From NCBI GenBank assembly GCA_017963105.1, contig JAGCTY010000097.1:1-53642 (forward strand): a stretch of DNA of 53,642 bases, in the 5' to 3' direction. Under the pieces are notes generated by a model that saw only the letters and a program-made list of their open reading frames with translations, had not been told where the DNA came from and ran no database searches. The position numbers and the translations under genes were made by a program. Shown here piece by piece: positions 1 through 9,108 of this stretch. The first letter of the stretch is position 1. Every line of letters starts with the position of its first letter. Source of the stretch: Lentisphaeria bacterium (GTDB lineage: Bacteria; Verrucomicrobiota; Lentisphaeria; Victivallales; UBA1829).

Positions 1-225
1 CAAGAAGAAAATGACTGTCCGTTGCGCCTGTATGCGAAAAATGCTCCTCATTCTCCGGTCGATCGTCGTTCATCAAAGACCTTTCGACAAGAATTTTCAA
101 AGAAAAATCTCAAAGTCGCTTGACTTTTGACACACCATCTTCTGTTTCCGGGCGCAGTCTTTTCTCAAAGAATCCAAATTCATATCTGTCTCAAGCCTCA
201 ATGAATTACAACAAATGTCATCTCG

Positions 226-1008
226 TCACTTGTCGAGGGAATCGTCGGCGAGGATGTCCCGGAACCGCGCCATTTTGGCATCCAGCGCCTCGCGCATCTC
301 CGGCGTACCGGTCTTGCGGTCGCCGATCGACGGATTCAGGATCATCGTGGCGTGGTTCAGGTGGTCCATGTACTTGATCAGGATTTCCGGCGGGATGAAC
401 TCCATGATGAAACCGGCATCGGTCAGATGTTTGTGGATGGCTTTCCCGGCGGATTTGCCCTCGGTGAAGCCGTTCGTATATTTTCTCAGCAGGTCCGTGC
501 GGTAGAGCGCGCAGTGGCTCCGCAGGAATTTCACCTCCGGTTTTTTCAGGCCCAGGAGCTGTTTGATGAGGTTTTCGATCACTTCGACCTTCTTGCCGAA
601 CCGCCGGAACGCGGAGAAAAACTCGATCTTCCAGCTGCCGACGCCCGCGATCTTTTCGGACCGGTTGATGCGACCGAGCAGGAAATCCAGCCAGTCCGGG
701 CTGTAAACGATGGTATCGGTGTGGAACGACAGGACGAACGGCGTGTCGACCTCCTTCATCGCCAGGTCCATGGCGGTAGTGTGCATGACCGCGGGCTCCA
801 GTCCGGCGATGTCCGCGGGGGTGCGTTCGATCAGCCGGATCCAGTCGAGCGACCGCAGATACTCCAGCGATTCGTCGCCGGACGCGTTGTCAACGGCGAT
901 GATGCGGACCGCATCGTGCGGCGTATATTTGCGGAGGGAACGGAGGCAGAGACGTGTCAGTTCCGGCGTTTTATAGTTTGGCAAGATAATGGAAACAGGC
1001 TGATTCAT
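226..1008 (-). CDS. Glycosyltransferase family 2 protein
   Basis: Probable cytoplasmic GT-A glycosyltransferase of 260 residues. The start is placed at ATG 1008 because homology to the family begins there (MNQPVSIILPNYKTPELTRL); the frame runs about 36 codons further upstream from a non-ATG codon, but that stretch is not family-like. The nucleotide-binding strand (VSIILPNYKTPE), the VDNASGDESLEYL motif and a DxD-like HTDT element after FVLSF are visible. The C-terminal part (FGKKVEVIENLIKQ, then the HCALYRTDLLR segment) resembles GT2 enzymes of surface polysaccharide synthesis. It lies downstream of the oppF-type gene on the same strand with a 155 bp gap, so it may be transcribed separately. 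Acceptor and donor sugars cannot be read from the sequence. Confidence 0.85.
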   Translation of the reverse strand: MNQPVSIILPNYKTPELTRLCLRSLRKYTPHDAVRIIAVDNASGDESLEYLRSLDWIRLIERTPADIAGLEPAVMHTTAMDLAMKEVDTPFVLSFHTDTIVYSPDWLDFLLGRINRSEKIAGVGSWKIEFFSAFRRFGKKVEVIENLIKQLLGLKKPEVKFLRSHCALYRTDLLRKYTNGFTEGKSAGKAIHKHLTDAGFIMEFIPPEILIKYMDHLNHATMILNPSIGDRKTGTPEMREALDAKMARFRDILADDSLDK

Positions 1009-1130
1009 ATCAAAGAAACGGTGTGTTTGTGACGATCGAAGTGTGTCAGAATGGCGCTTATGATTTCTTGTTTTTATGACTTTGTTTCCTGTGTGGCGGA
1101 TTGTCGCGGACTCCAAAAAGAAACCGATTG

Positions 1131-1169
1131 TCCGTCATTCCGTCATGTTCGTCCGTCATTCCGTCATGT
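1131..1169. repeat. Two-copy 18 bp direct repeat (period 21) at the 3' end of oppF
   Basis: The 18-mer TCCGTCATTCCGTCATGT occurs at 1131-1148 and again at 1152-1169. The second copy overlaps the stop codon of the ABC transporter gene on the minus strand. It may be a local duplication; no function is evident. Confidence 0.6.
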
Positions 1170-2180
1170 CTCTGATTGACAATGATTCGTTATTCCGTCA
1201 ACCTGTTCAGACTTCCGGAAGACGCCGGGTGTGTGACAGGCGCAGAACCGACCCGGAGACACTTCCTGAAGCGCGGGAATTTCCGTGGTGCAGCGCGGCT
1301 GTGCGAACGGGCAGCGGGTATGAAAACGGCATCCGGACGGCGGATTCAGCGGGGAGGGGACATCGCCTTTCAGGATGATGCGGTCCATGCGGCGTGACTG
1401 GTCGATCTGCGGGACGCTGGAAAGCAGCGCGAGAGAATACGGATGGAGCGGCTTGGAGCAGACGTCGTCGGACGGTCCGATCTCCATGATGCGTCCCAGG
1501 TACATGACCATGATACGGTGGCAGATGTGTTCCACGACGGCGAGGTCGTGCGCGATGAAGAGGAACGCGACGCCGGTCTGCTTCTGGATGTCCTGCAGGA
1601 GGTTCACGATCTGTGCCTGGACGCTGACGTCGAGGGCGGAGACGGGTTCGTCGGCGATGATGAACGCCGGATTGACGGCGAGTGCGCGGGCGATGCCGAT
1701 GCGCTGGCGCTGGCCGCCGCTGAACTGGTGGGGATGGCGCATGGCGTAGTCGGGGTTGAGTCCGACGAGCTTCAGGAGCTCGCGGATGCGCCTGTCGCGT
1801 CCGGCGGCATCGAGATTCGTATGGAGTTTCAGCGCCTCCTCCAGGATGGAGAAGATGCTCATGCGCGGGTTCAGTGAACCGTAAGGATCCTGGAAGATCA
1901 TCTGGAACTTCCCGCGCATTCTGCGGAGCTCTTCGCCCCGGATGCCGGTCATCTCCATGCCGTCGAGCAGGATGGATCCTTCGGTCGGGTTCTCCAGGCG
2001 GAGCAGAAGCCGCGCGAGCGTGGATTTGCCGCAGCCGGATTCGCCGACCAGGCCGAGCGTTTCGCCGGGCTCCAGCGTGAAGGAAACGTCGTCCACGGCG
2101 CGCACGTAGTCGGGTTTGCCGAAGAAGCCGCGCGCGACGGGGTAGAACTTTTTCAGGTGGGAGGCGGTGAGAAGCGGCAT
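1164..2180 (-). CDS. oppF: Oligopeptide/dipeptide ABC transporter ATP-binding protein (OppF/DppF type)
   Basis: ATPase subunit of a peptide or nickel importer, 338 residues. Walker A (GESGCGKST, about residue 45), Q-loop ([12 protein letters not shown], a motif typical of Opp/Dpp ATPases), signature ([15 protein letters not shown]), Walker B (AFIIADEP) and switch His (IAHDLAVV) are all present. The C-terminal oligopeptide-transporter extension with four cysteines ([15 protein letters not shown]...CACH) is intact and marks the OppF/DppF subfamily. It begins 3 bp after the HD-domain gene, as the last gene of the ygfA-rny-HD-oppF operon. No permease, OppD or substrate-binding gene is in the window, so its partners lie elsewhere. 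Substrate cannot be assigned. Confidence 0.93.
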   Translation of the reverse strand: MPLLTASHLKKFYPVARGFFGKPDYVRAVDDVSFTLEPGETLGLVGESGCGKSTLARLLLRLENPTEGSILLDGMEMTGIRGEELRRMRGKFQMIFQDPYGSLNPRMSIFSILEEALKLHTNLDAAGRDRRIRELLKLVGLNPDYAMRHPHQFSGGQRQRIGIARALAVNPAFIIADEPVSALDVSVQAQIVNLLQDIQKQTGVAFLFIAHDLAVVEHICHRIMVMYLGRIMEIGPSDDVCSKPLHPYSLALLSSVPQIDQSRRMDRIILKGDVPSPLNPPSGCRFHTRCPFAQPRCTTEIPALQEVSPGRFCACHTPGVFRKSEQVDGITNHCQSET

Positions 2181-2183
2181 CGG

Positions 2184-2990
2184 TCAGGGATTCTGTCGGC
2201 AGGACGGGTTGAGGTTGCGGAAGGTGTCGAGGCGGGAACGGGCGGTTTCCAGCAGGGCGTCGATCCGGTCCGATTCCGGGAGCGTGGCGCGGATGCGTCC
2301 GAAGAGGTCTTCGTCCAGTGCGAGCGCGGCGGATGCGGGATAGTTGATGTCGCCGGCCCAGGCGAAGAGCCCGATCTTGAAATCGTTGACATTCCTCATC
2401 TCGGTGTAGACCACGCAATTTCCGCGCAGGGCGGTTTCGAGGATGGCCGGAGTCCAGCCGGGCGTGTCAGGGAGTTCGAGCTTGATGGTCGGGTCGGAGT
2501 AGTCGCCGGTAAAGAACCGGATGATGAGGCGCAGAATGGCGAGCTTGTCTGCGTCGCGGACCATTTTTGCGGCGTCGAGGTGCTCAGGCGGAAAATCCGC
2601 CGGGATGGCAAACTTGTTATGCACGCGGACGGCGTCGATGATGCAGGCGCGGTCCGCAGGGGGAAGCTCCGGCACGAGGCCGAGCTCGTCGATCAGGGCT
2701 GCGCTGCGGTCGCCATGGTCGAACGAATTGCGGTCCAGAAACGTTTTGAACTGCGCATACTGCTCGAACCGGGAGAGGTCATGGAACAGCGCGCAGAGGC
2801 GGAAGATAAGCGTTTCACGGGGCGAGAACCTCGCTTCTCCCGCCACGATCTTCTCCGTGATTTCGCAGACTTCTCCGGTATGTTTGAACTTGGCTTCGAG
2901 CGCGAACGGCAAAGTGCCGGCGGCGTCGCGGAATCCCGCGACGTGGCTGTCGAACACTGCCCGAGCCCGTGTGAAGGTGTCCGTATCCAT
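2184..2990 (-). CDS. HD-domain phosphohydrolase
   Basis: Predicted metal-dependent phosphohydrolase of 268 residues. The HD motif is visible: His in EAKFKHTGEV (about residue 36), the HD pair in CALFHDLSRFEQ (about 69-70), a further His in DAVRVHNKF and the distal Asp in MVRDADKLAIL. The C-terminal half is not recognisable. It sits between rny, itself an HD-domain RNase (6 bp gap), and the oppF-type gene (3 bp gap), so it is co-transcribed with them. A nucleotide or phosphate-ester substrate is the usual expectation for the superfamily, but the sequence does not show which. Confidence 0.85.
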   Translation of the reverse strand: MDTDTFTRARAVFDSHVAGFRDAAGTLPFALEAKFKHTGEVCEITEKIVAGEARFSPRETLIFRLCALFHDLSRFEQYAQFKTFLDRNSFDHGDRSAALIDELGLVPELPPADRACIIDAVRVHNKFAIPADFPPEHLDAAKMVRDADKLAILRLIIRFFTGDYSDPTIKLELPDTPGWTPAILETALRGNCVVYTEMRNVNDFKIGLFAWAGDINYPASAALALDEDLFGRIRATLPESDRIDALLETARSRLDTFRNLNPSCRQNP

Positions 2991-2996
2991 ACTGCG

Positions 2997-4604
2997 TTAC
3001 TTGGCGTATTCCACGGAGCGCGTCTCGCGGATGATCGTGACCTTGATCTGGCCGGGATAGGTCATTTCCTTTTCGATGCGGTTGCAGATGTCGCGGGCGA
3101 TGACCTGCGCCTGTGCCTCGTTGATTTTCTCCGGTTCGACGACCACGCGGACCTCGCGGCCGGCCTGCAGCGCGTAGCAGGTGTCCACGCCGGGGAAGTC
3201 CTTGGCGATGGACTCGAGCTGTTCGAGGCGTTTGAGGTAGAGTTCGGTGGTTTCGCTGCGTGCGCCGGGGCGGGAGGCGCTGAGGGCGTCGCAGGCGTTG
3301 GCGAGGATGGCGTAGATGCTGGTGGCCTCGACCTCGCCGTGGTGGGCCGCAACGGCGTTGACGACGTCCTTGTTCTCGCCGTATTTGCGGAGCAGGTCGG
3401 CGCCGATCTGGGCGTGTGTCCCCTCGACTTCGTGGTCGACGGCCTTTCCGATGTCGTGGAAGAGGCCGATGCGTCGCGCGCGCTGTTCGTCGAGGCCGAG
3501 TTCGGCTGCGATGGCGCCCATGAAGGCCGAGGTCTCGATGCAGTGCTTGAGCACGTTCTGGGAGAAACTGTAGCGGAACTGGAGCGTGCCGATGAGCGTG
3601 ATGAGCGGTTTCGCGACGCCCTGCAGCCCGCAGTCGAGCACGGCCTGTTCGCCCGCGCTGAAAATCTCCTCGTCGACTTCTTTGCGCATCTTCTTCACGA
3701 GCTCCTCGATACGGGTCGGATGGATGCGGCCGTCGCCGATGAGCTTCTCCATCATGCGGCGCGCGACCTCCTTGCGGACGGGGTCGAAACAGCTGATGAC
3801 GACTGCTTCCGGGGTGTCGTCGATGAGGATGTTGACGCCGGTCGCCGCCTCGAGGGCGCGGATGTTGCGGCCTTCGCGGCCGATGATGCGCCCCTTCATC
3901 TCGTCGTTGGGCAGCGGGATGGTGGCGGTGGTGCGTTCGTAGGTGCAGTCGCCGGCGTAGCGCTGGATGGCGTAGGCGAGGAGCTTCTGGGATTCGCGTT
4001 CGGCGCGCTGGCGGGCGTCCTCGACGATGTTGCGGATGAGGAGGCCGGATTCGTTTTCGACCTCGCCCTTGAGCTTTTCGAGGATCATGCCGCGCGCGGT
4101 TTCGCGGTCGAGCTCGGCGATGCGTTCGAGTTCGGTGATCTGGCGGTCGATCGTGCTTTTGAGCTCCTCCTCCTTCTGGACGAGGCGTTCGCGCTGCTGC
4201 ACGAGTTCGGCTTCCCTGCGCTCGTTGTTCTTGATCTTCGCGTCCAGGGAATCGTTTTTGCGGTCGAGGTTTTCCTCTTTCTGGGCGAGGCGTTTTTCCT
4301 GCTGGGCGATCTCGCGGCGGCGCTCCTTGATCTCGTTTTCGACTTCGTCCTTGATCTTGAGGGCGTCGTCTTTGATCTTGAGCGCCTCGCTTTTTGCGGT
4401 GACGCGGGCTTCGCGGAGGATCTGGGAGGCTTCGCGCTGGGCGTCCTCCTTGAGCTTGGCAATTTCACGGGACGCTTTGTTTTTTCCCCTCTTGGAAAGA
4501 ATGGCGACGATGATCTCCACGATGGCGATGCCGATAATACAGCCGCCGATCATTTCCAGATATTTGCTATCTACGAAGGCAAGGATGATGAGATTGGAAA
4601 ACAT
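2997..4604 (-). CDS. rny: Ribonuclease Y
   Basis: Membrane-anchored endoribonuclease that starts mRNA decay; 535 residues, close to the usual size of about 520. Order: N-terminal membrane anchor (YLEMIGGCIIGIAIVEIIVA), a long charged coiled coil (about residues 40-190), a KH RNA-binding domain with GRIIGREGRNIRALE, and a catalytic HD domain with GLFHDIGKAVDHEVEGTHA. The start ATG 4604 (MFSNLIILAF) is chosen because a good ribosome site (AGGAG) lies 8-9 bases upstream; the frame stays open further upstream but overlaps ygfA. It follows ygfA by 5 bp. Confidence 0.97.
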   Translation of the reverse strand: MFSNLIILAFVDSKYLEMIGGCIIGIAIVEIIVAILSKRGKNKASREIAKLKEDAQREASQILREARVTAKSEALKIKDDALKIKDEVENEIKERRREIAQQEKRLAQKEENLDRKNDSLDAKIKNNERREAELVQQRERLVQKEEELKSTIDRQITELERIAELDRETARGMILEKLKGEVENESGLLIRNIVEDARQRAERESQKLLAYAIQRYAGDCTYERTTATIPLPNDEMKGRIIGREGRNIRALEAATGVNILIDDTPEAVVISCFDPVRKEVARRMMEKLIGDGRIHPTRIEELVKKMRKEVDEEIFSAGEQAVLDCGLQGVAKPLITLIGTLQFRYSFSQNVLKHCIETSAFMGAIAAELGLDEQRARRIGLFHDIGKAVDHEVEGTHAQIGADLLRKYGENKDVVNAVAAHHGEVEATSIYAILANACDALSASRPGARSETTELYLKRLEQLESIAKDFPGVDTCYALQAGREVRVVVEPEKINEAQAQVIARDICNRIEKEMTYPGQIKVTIIRETRSVEYAK

Positions 4605-4609
4605 GGGAA

Positions 4610-5272
4610 TTAACTCCTGACATTGTTTGTACAGCCAAAGACGCCGGATTCGGTGACGACGCGGCCGACGGGCTGATCCGTGGGCTCGCAGGGCAGTTCC
4701 GCGCATCTCTGGAGTTCATAAAAGATACCGATGGTTTTTCCGGTTCCCCGGGCAAGCAGACGGTCGTAAACGCCTTTGCCGCGTCCGAGACGGCGGCAGG
4801 CGGGATCGAAAGCCACGCCGGGTACCAGCCACAGGGCTTCCGCAAGCAGCTCCGGGAGAGCCGCCGGGGCATCGGCGGACGGTTCCGGGATTCCCCAGTG
4901 GGACACCGGAAAGTCCAGGGAACGTACTGTCACGATGGAATACGCGCCGGACTGCTCGAAACGCGGCAGGCAGAGCGTGATGCCCGCCTGAAGCGCATAT
5001 TGCATGACCGGGGCAAGATCGGGTTCCGTGCCGTCGCTGACATAGGCGACGAGCCCGGACGGTTTCTCTGTCCGGACGATGTCCAGGAGCCGGTCGTTGA
5101 TCGCCGCATCCGCCGCCGAGCGAAGCTCCGGGGGCATGGCGCGGCGCAGCGCGATCTTCTCGCGCCGGACGGCCCGTTTCAGATCATGCAATGTCGCGGC
5201 ATCCGCGACCGCCGCGGGTTGCGGCGCGCCGCAGATCTGCTCTGCATGGTCGACTGTCTGTTCGTCGTACAT
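4610..5272 (-). CDS. ygfA: 5-formyltetrahydrofolate cyclo-ligase
   Basis: Converts 5-formyl-THF to 5,10-methenyl-THF with ATP. 220 residues. The N-terminal basic helix (DLKRAVRREKIALRRAM), the middle element (GITLCLPRFEQ), the WGIPEPS segment and the C-terminal substrate/ATP motif (DPACRRLGRGKGVYDRLLA) match the family; the usual GGGYYDR is here GRGKGVYDR. It has about 25 residues before the first conserved helix, so a shorter start is possible, and no strong ribosome site is visible. It heads the ygfA-rny-HD-oppF operon. In many bacteria ygfA is next to cell-division or RNA genes. Confidence 0.92.
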   Translation of the reverse strand: MYDEQTVDHAEQICGAPQPAAVADAATLHDLKRAVRREKIALRRAMPPELRSAADAAINDRLLDIVRTEKPSGLVAYVSDGTEPDLAPVMQYALQAGITLCLPRFEQSGAYSIVTVRSLDFPVSHWGIPEPSADAPAALPELLAEALWLVPGVAFDPACRRLGRGKGVYDRLLARGTGKTIGIFYELQRCAELPCEPTDQPVGRVVTESGVFGCTNNVRS

Positions 5273-5844
5273 GAACCACTGCGTTTCTGCGAAGCGGCGA
5301 AAACGAAAGGCATCCGTGCCATGGACGAGGCGGGAACATGAAGGAAAAGGAACCCGGACCGGACGGCGGACCGCACGGTTTCCCGGTATCAGATCAAATG
5401 CGGCAGCGGCGGCATCGGACCGCCGATGATGCGTTCCGGCCTGCCTTCAGCCTTGATTTGTCCAAACTCCAAGTCATATTCCGTTCGATCCGCTAAGCGG
5501 CGGTTGTTTTCGGGCGGCGCTTTTTTCAGGAGCGCGGCCTCGTTTTCGCAGCAATTTCCAAAGTTGATATGTGAACGTTCCTGCCGAATGGCAAAAACCC
5601 TAACCGTAAACATAACCCCGATTTTAAAAAAAGAAAGCGGAAAACGGAAAAAAAACACAAAAAAGATGCACTTTTTTTGGAAAAGTTCAAAAAAAGCGGA
5701 CAAATGAGGCTGTTTCCGGGCAGCGGAACCGGGATTCCCAGAAAGCAGGAATCCAGTTTTTTGGGGATTGTGCTTGATTTGTTTCCGGGCATACGATATA
5801 TTATAGCCAAATAGACAAACACATCATTTGGAGATTCGAAAACA
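5273..5844. other. Divergent intergenic region, no gene recognised
   Basis: 572 bp between the minus-strand ygfA operon and the plus-strand LRAT-type gene. The right half (about 5580-5840) is markedly AT-rich with A and T runs. Short open frames on both strands here have lysine/phenylalanine-rich, low-complexity products and no plausible ribosome site, so they are not called. A promoter for the plus-strand gene is visible at 5774-5802; a promoter for ygfA must also lie here but I could not identify it. Confidence 0.6.
5774..5802 (+). promoter_or_regulatory. Sigma-70-type promoter for the LRAT-type gene
   Basis: -35 TTGATT (5774-5779), 17 bp spacer, -10 TATATT (5797-5802), followed by a ribosome site TGGAG at 5829-5833 before ATG 5845. 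Confidence 0.75.
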
Positions 5845-6393
5845 ATGTTCAGGATATTTCGACCGGCATTCGGGGGCGCGTTGGGGAACCTTTACGAGTC
5901 GTTCGTCAAAAATGTATTTTACGACACGGTCGAGCCGTGTATCGGTTCGGTCGTCAAGGTCGATCTGGTGGGGGGCATCGTGAATCATTCCGGGATTTAT
6001 GTCGGGGACGGCGAGATCGTGGAAATCACCAATATCGACGGCGCCGCCGCGGTGCGCAGGGTTTCGACGACGGAATTCATCAACGGGCCCGGCGGCTTGC
6101 TCAGGACCGGAGTGTATATCTATGTGGCGTGCAAAAAGGACCGGAACGGCAAATGCGTTGCCATGGGGTCGCAGGACATTGCCGACCGTGCGAACGCCGC
6201 CGTCGACCGCGTCGGAACGTACGATCTTGTCACCAACAACTGCCACCTGTTTACGGAATACTGCGTCACCGGAGAACAACCTGTCCCTCCGGGAATTCTT
6301 CTGTCCGTTGAAAATGCGCTGAAAAGAAGATTCGTCCGGCACGATTATGAACGGCTGCAGGATATATGGCGTTCCACCGGCATAGCCCAGTGA
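5845..6393 (+). CDS. LRAT/NlpC-like (permuted papain fold) domain protein
   Basis: 182 residues. Two motifs of the lecithin retinol acyltransferase / H-rev107 group are visible: an H-box (VKVDLVGGIVNHSGIYVGDG, His48) and an NC-box (TNNCHLFTEYC, Cys133 followed by His). These form the catalytic His and Cys of a circularly permuted NlpC/P60 fold. Relatives include acyltransferases, thioesterases and cysteine peptidases. There is no signal peptide, so it is probably cytosolic or peripherally bound. It is a single-gene unit with its own promoter; neighbours give no functional hint. The biochemical activity is unknown. Confidence 0.7.
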   Translation: MFRIFRPAFGGALGNLYESFVKNVFYDTVEPCIGSVVKVDLVGGIVNHSGIYVGDGEIVEITNIDGAAAVRRVSTTEFINGPGGLLRTGVYIYVACKKDRNGKCVAMGSQDIADRANAAVDRVGTYDLVTNNCHLFTEYCVTGEQPVPPGILLSVENALKRRFVRHDYERLQDIWRSTGIAQ

Positions 6394-6574
6394 CCGTCCT
6401 CCACATGCGCCCGGGTGAGCCGAAAGCGGGTGCGTAAGCGCTTCCGGCCCGGATTCCATTCATCTTCTTCCCGTCCGGAACGCGGAATCCATCCGGAACA
6501 CGGATCGATCGAAAGAGCAGCATCCCCGCGTCGGGGCGTTCTCCCGTTCTCCGCGGCGGATTGAAGGGGATTAT

Positions 6575-6603
6575 TTGACTTTTCAAGAGGGAAGGCGTAT
6601 ATT
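6575..6603 (+). promoter_or_regulatory. Promoter for the hisH-hisA-aroB-dprA-comF run
   Basis: -35 TTGACT (6575-6580), 17 bp spacer, -10 TATATT (6598-6603), about 43 bp before hisH. The ribosome site GAAGG lies at 6631-6635. Confidence 0.82.
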
Positions 6604-6645
6604 AATTAATGGTTTTTGTTTTCTAGGTAAGAAGGTTGAATCGAT

Positions 6646-7275
6646 ATGGCATTGATTGCGATCATCGACTACGACATGGGCAATCTCCGCAACGTGGAGA
6701 GGGCTCTGGTCTATGCGGGTGCGGAAGTCCGTATCGTCCGCGCGCCGTCCGAAGCCGCGGATGCCGCGGGTGTGGTTCTGCCGGGCGTCGGGAATTTCCA
6801 CGATGCGATGAAAAATCTCGACCGGGCCGGTTTTGTCGGATTTCTGCGCGACTGGACGGCGGCGGACAAGCCGTTCCTCGGGATATGTCTGGGACTTCAG
6901 ATGCTGTTCGAATCAAGCGAGGAGGCGCCGGGCGTGCCCGGGCTCGGTATCCTGAAGGGCTGCTGTCGCAAGTTCGAGTCCGCAACGGAGAAGGTGCCGC
7001 ACATGGGATGGAACACGGTATCGTTCCGATCGACACATCCGTGTTTTGCTTCGTTCAAGGAACCCAGGTGGTTCTATTTCGTTCACTCGTTCTATGTTGT
7101 GCCGGATGACGCGTCCGTGACAGCCGGACAAACGGATTACATTTGCGGTTTTACCTCGGCTGTGTCGCGCGGCAACCTGGCCGCGACGCAGTTTCATCCG
7201 GAGAAAAGCCAGGAAAACGGGCTGACGATCCTGCGCGGATTCTCGGCCCTGTGCAAAGGAGAGACCAAATCATGA
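6646..7275 (+). CDS. hisH: Imidazole glycerol phosphate synthase, glutaminase subunit
   Basis: Class I glutamine amidotransferase that supplies ammonia to HisF in histidine synthesis. 209 residues, full length. The nucleophile elbow FLGICLGLQMLF carries Cys81, and the FHPEKS motif carries His184 and Glu186, completing the triad. The N-terminal IIDYDMGNLRNVERAL and the oxyanion element LPGVGNFHDAM are typical. First gene of the unit; its stop overlaps the hisA start (ATGA). hisF is not in the window, so the histidine genes are split. Confidence 0.97.
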   Translation: MALIAIIDYDMGNLRNVERALVYAGAEVRIVRAPSEAADAAGVVLPGVGNFHDAMKNLDRAGFVGFLRDWTAADKPFLGICLGLQMLFESSEEAPGVPGLGILKGCCRKFESATEKVPHMGWNTVSFRSTHPCFASFKEPRWFYFVHSFYVVPDDASVTAGQTDYICGFTSAVSRGNLAATQFHPEKSQENGLTILRGFSALCKGETKS

Positions 7276-8009
7276 AATTATTCCCAGCCATTGATCTGCT
7301 TCACGGAAACTGCGTCCGCCTGTTCCAGGGCGATTATGCGCAGGAGACGGTATACGAGAGCACGCCGGCCGACCAGGCCGCCGTGTGGGAACAGGCAGGC
7401 GCGCCGCTGATCCACCTGGTCGACCTCGACGGCGCAAAATCCGGCGCGATGACCAATTCCGACGCGATCCGCGCGGTCTGCGCCCGCGTCTCCATCCCGT
7501 GCGAACTCGGCGGCGGCATCCGCACGGTCGACGACGCCAAACGCGCGTTCGACCTGGGCGTGTCCCGCGTGATCCTCGGGACCGCGGTCTGCGACGATCC
7601 GAAGAGCGCCGAGGACTTCATCAACGCGTTCGGTTCGGAGAAGATCGTGGCCGGGATCGACGCCCGCGACGGCAAGGTCGCCACGCGCGGCTGGGTCGAG
7701 ACCTCCACGGTCGAGGCGGCCGCGCTCGCCAGGTCGCTGTTCCTCTTCGGCATCGAACGCTTCATCTTCACCGACATCGCCACCGACGGCGCGCTGAAAG
7801 GCCCGAACCTCCCGTTCATGCGGAACCTCTGCGAACAGCTTCCCGACTGCCGGATCATCGCGTCCGGCGGCGTGAGCTCGCCCGCGGACGTGCGCGCCCT
7901 GATTTCGCTCGGCTGCACAAACCTCGAAGGCGCGATCGTCGGCAAGGCGCTCTACGACGGCCGCACGACTTACGCCGAACTTCAGGCCGCCGCCGGAAAT
8001 GCGGGCTGA
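7272..8009 (+). CDS. hisA: ProFAR isomerase
   Basis: TIM-barrel isomerase of histidine biosynthesis. 245 residues. The start ATG 7272 overlaps the hisH stop; the open frame upstream lies inside hisH. The N-terminal catalytic Asp is in LFPAIDLLHG (Asp8), the phosphate-binding loops are ELGGGIRTVDD and IIASGGVSSPADV, and the second catalytic Asp is in VAGIDARDGKVATRGW (about residue 129). FTDIATDGALKGPN is typical of HisA. It ends 1 bp before the preferred aroB start, which suggests translational coupling. Confidence 0.97.
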   Translation: MKLFPAIDLLHGNCVRLFQGDYAQETVYESTPADQAAVWEQAGAPLIHLVDLDGAKSGAMTNSDAIRAVCARVSIPCELGGGIRTVDDAKRAFDLGVSRVILGTAVCDDPKSAEDFINAFGSEKIVAGIDARDGKVATRGWVETSTVEAAALARSLFLFGIERFIFTDIATDGALKGPNLPFMRNLCEQLPDCRIIASGGVSSPADVRALISLGCTNLEGAIVGKALYDGRTTYAELQAAAGNAG

Positions 8010-8010
8010 T

Positions 8011-9108
8011 ATGGAAACCGTGAAGGTCAGCCTCGGAGCGCGTTCCTACGACATTTCCGTGGCGCAGGATATCTTTACGTCCGGCGCGTCCGTCGGACTG
8101 CTCTCCCCCTTCGCGAAGGGCGTGAAAGTCCTGATCGTCTCCGATTCAAACGTTTTCCCGCTGTACGGCGAGCTGCTGGCCCGGACACTTCTTGTCGCCG
8201 GGGGCTCCGGCGTGTCGGAATCCGTCTTCCCTGCCGGCGAGACTTCCAAGCACCTCGCCACGATCGGGGACATCTGCCGGGATGCCGCGCGCGCCGGCCT
8301 TGACCGAGGCTCGCTGATCGTCGGACTGGGCGGCGGCGTGGTCGGCGACATGGCCGCGTTCGCCGCGTCGATCTACATGCGTGGCATCCGCTGCGTGCAG
8401 ATCCCGACGTCGCTTCTGGCGATGATCGACTCCGGCGTCGGCGGCAAGACGGGCGTGGACCTGCCCGAGGGAAAGAACCTCGTCGGCACGTTCTATCAGC
8501 CGAAAGCCGTGCTGATGGACACGCTGTTCCTGGCATCGCTCCCGCCCCGCGAGATGTCGAACGGGTTCGCCGAGCTCATCAAGCACGCCGTCCTCTTCGA
8601 CCGCGCTCTCTTCGACGAGCTGGAAGCCGCCGGGGATACGCTCTTCCGTGACCATGCCCGCCTCGCGTCCCTCGTGGCGCGTTCCTGCGCGCTGAAGGCC
8701 GCCGTGGTGTCCCGCGACGAGCAGGAGCGCGGCGAACGGATGCTGCTCAATCTGGGGCACACGTTCGGGCACGCGATCGAAAAAGTGCAGGACTACCGCG
8801 GACTGGAACACGGCGAAGCAGTCGCGGTCGGGACCGCCGCCGCCGCCCGCCTTTCGGTCCGGCTCGGTCTGCTGGACGCGGATTCCGCCGAAAAGATCGC
8901 CGTCTTGCTCCGTCAGTACCGCCTGCCCGTCACGGTCTCCGGCTGCGAACCGGCCGCGCTTCTGGCGGCGATGTCGTCGGACAAGAAGGCCGTTTCCGGC
9001 GTGCCGCGCATCGTCCTGCCGCTCGCAATCGGACGTGCCGAGGTTCGCACGGACGTCCCGCGCGAGGCCATCGAAGCCGTCTGGGAGGAAGTCTGTGAAC
9101 GATCATGA
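8011..9108 (+). CDS. aroB: 3-dehydroquinate synthase
   Basis: Second step of the shikimate pathway; NAD- and metal-dependent. 365 residues. NAD-binding GLGGGVVGDMAAFAAS, substrate loop PTSLLAMIDSGVGGKTGVD, metal ligands including Glu in NGFAELIKHAVL and the His residues in LNLGHTFGHAIE and LEHGEAVAVG are all visible. I prefer ATG 8011; an in-frame ATG at 7999 would overlap hisA by four more codons. The last bases contain the dprA ribosome site and start codon. A 38 bp stretch of this gene has a near copy at 33495-33532. Confidence 0.96.
   Translation: METVKVSLGARSYDISVAQDIFTSGASVGLLSPFAKGVKVLIVSDSNVFPLYGELLARTLLVAGGSGVSESVFPAGETSKHLATIGDICRDAARAGLDRGSLIVGLGGGVVGDMAAFAASIYMRGIRCVQIPTSLLAMIDSGVGGKTGVDLPEGKNLVGTFYQPKAVLMDTLFLASLPPREMSNGFAELIKHAVLFDRALFDELEAAGDTLFRDHARLASLVARSCALKAAVVSRDEQERGERMLLNLGHTFGHAIEKVQDYRGLEHGEAVAVGTAAAARLSVRLGLLDADSAEKIAVLLRQYRLPVTVSGCEPAALLAAMSSDKKAVSGVPRIVLPLAIGRAEVRTDVPREAIEAVWEEVCERS

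Noticed and set aside
1009-1116. N-terminal extension of the GT2 protein from a non-ATG codon at 1116
   Set aside because: The extension is not family-like and lacks a ribosome site; the GT2 fold starts at ATG 1008.
2157-4613. Very long open frame on the plus strand opposite rny and the HD gene
   Set aside because: It is antisense to genes with clear motifs; GC-rich third positions of the real genes keep the opposite frame open. Its product is a valine/aspartate/glutamate-rich sequence with no family resemblance.
5389-5707. Short open frames on both strands in the AT-rich gap before the LRAT-type gene
   Set aside because: Low-complexity lysine- or phenylalanine-rich products, no ribosome sites, and overlap with each other.
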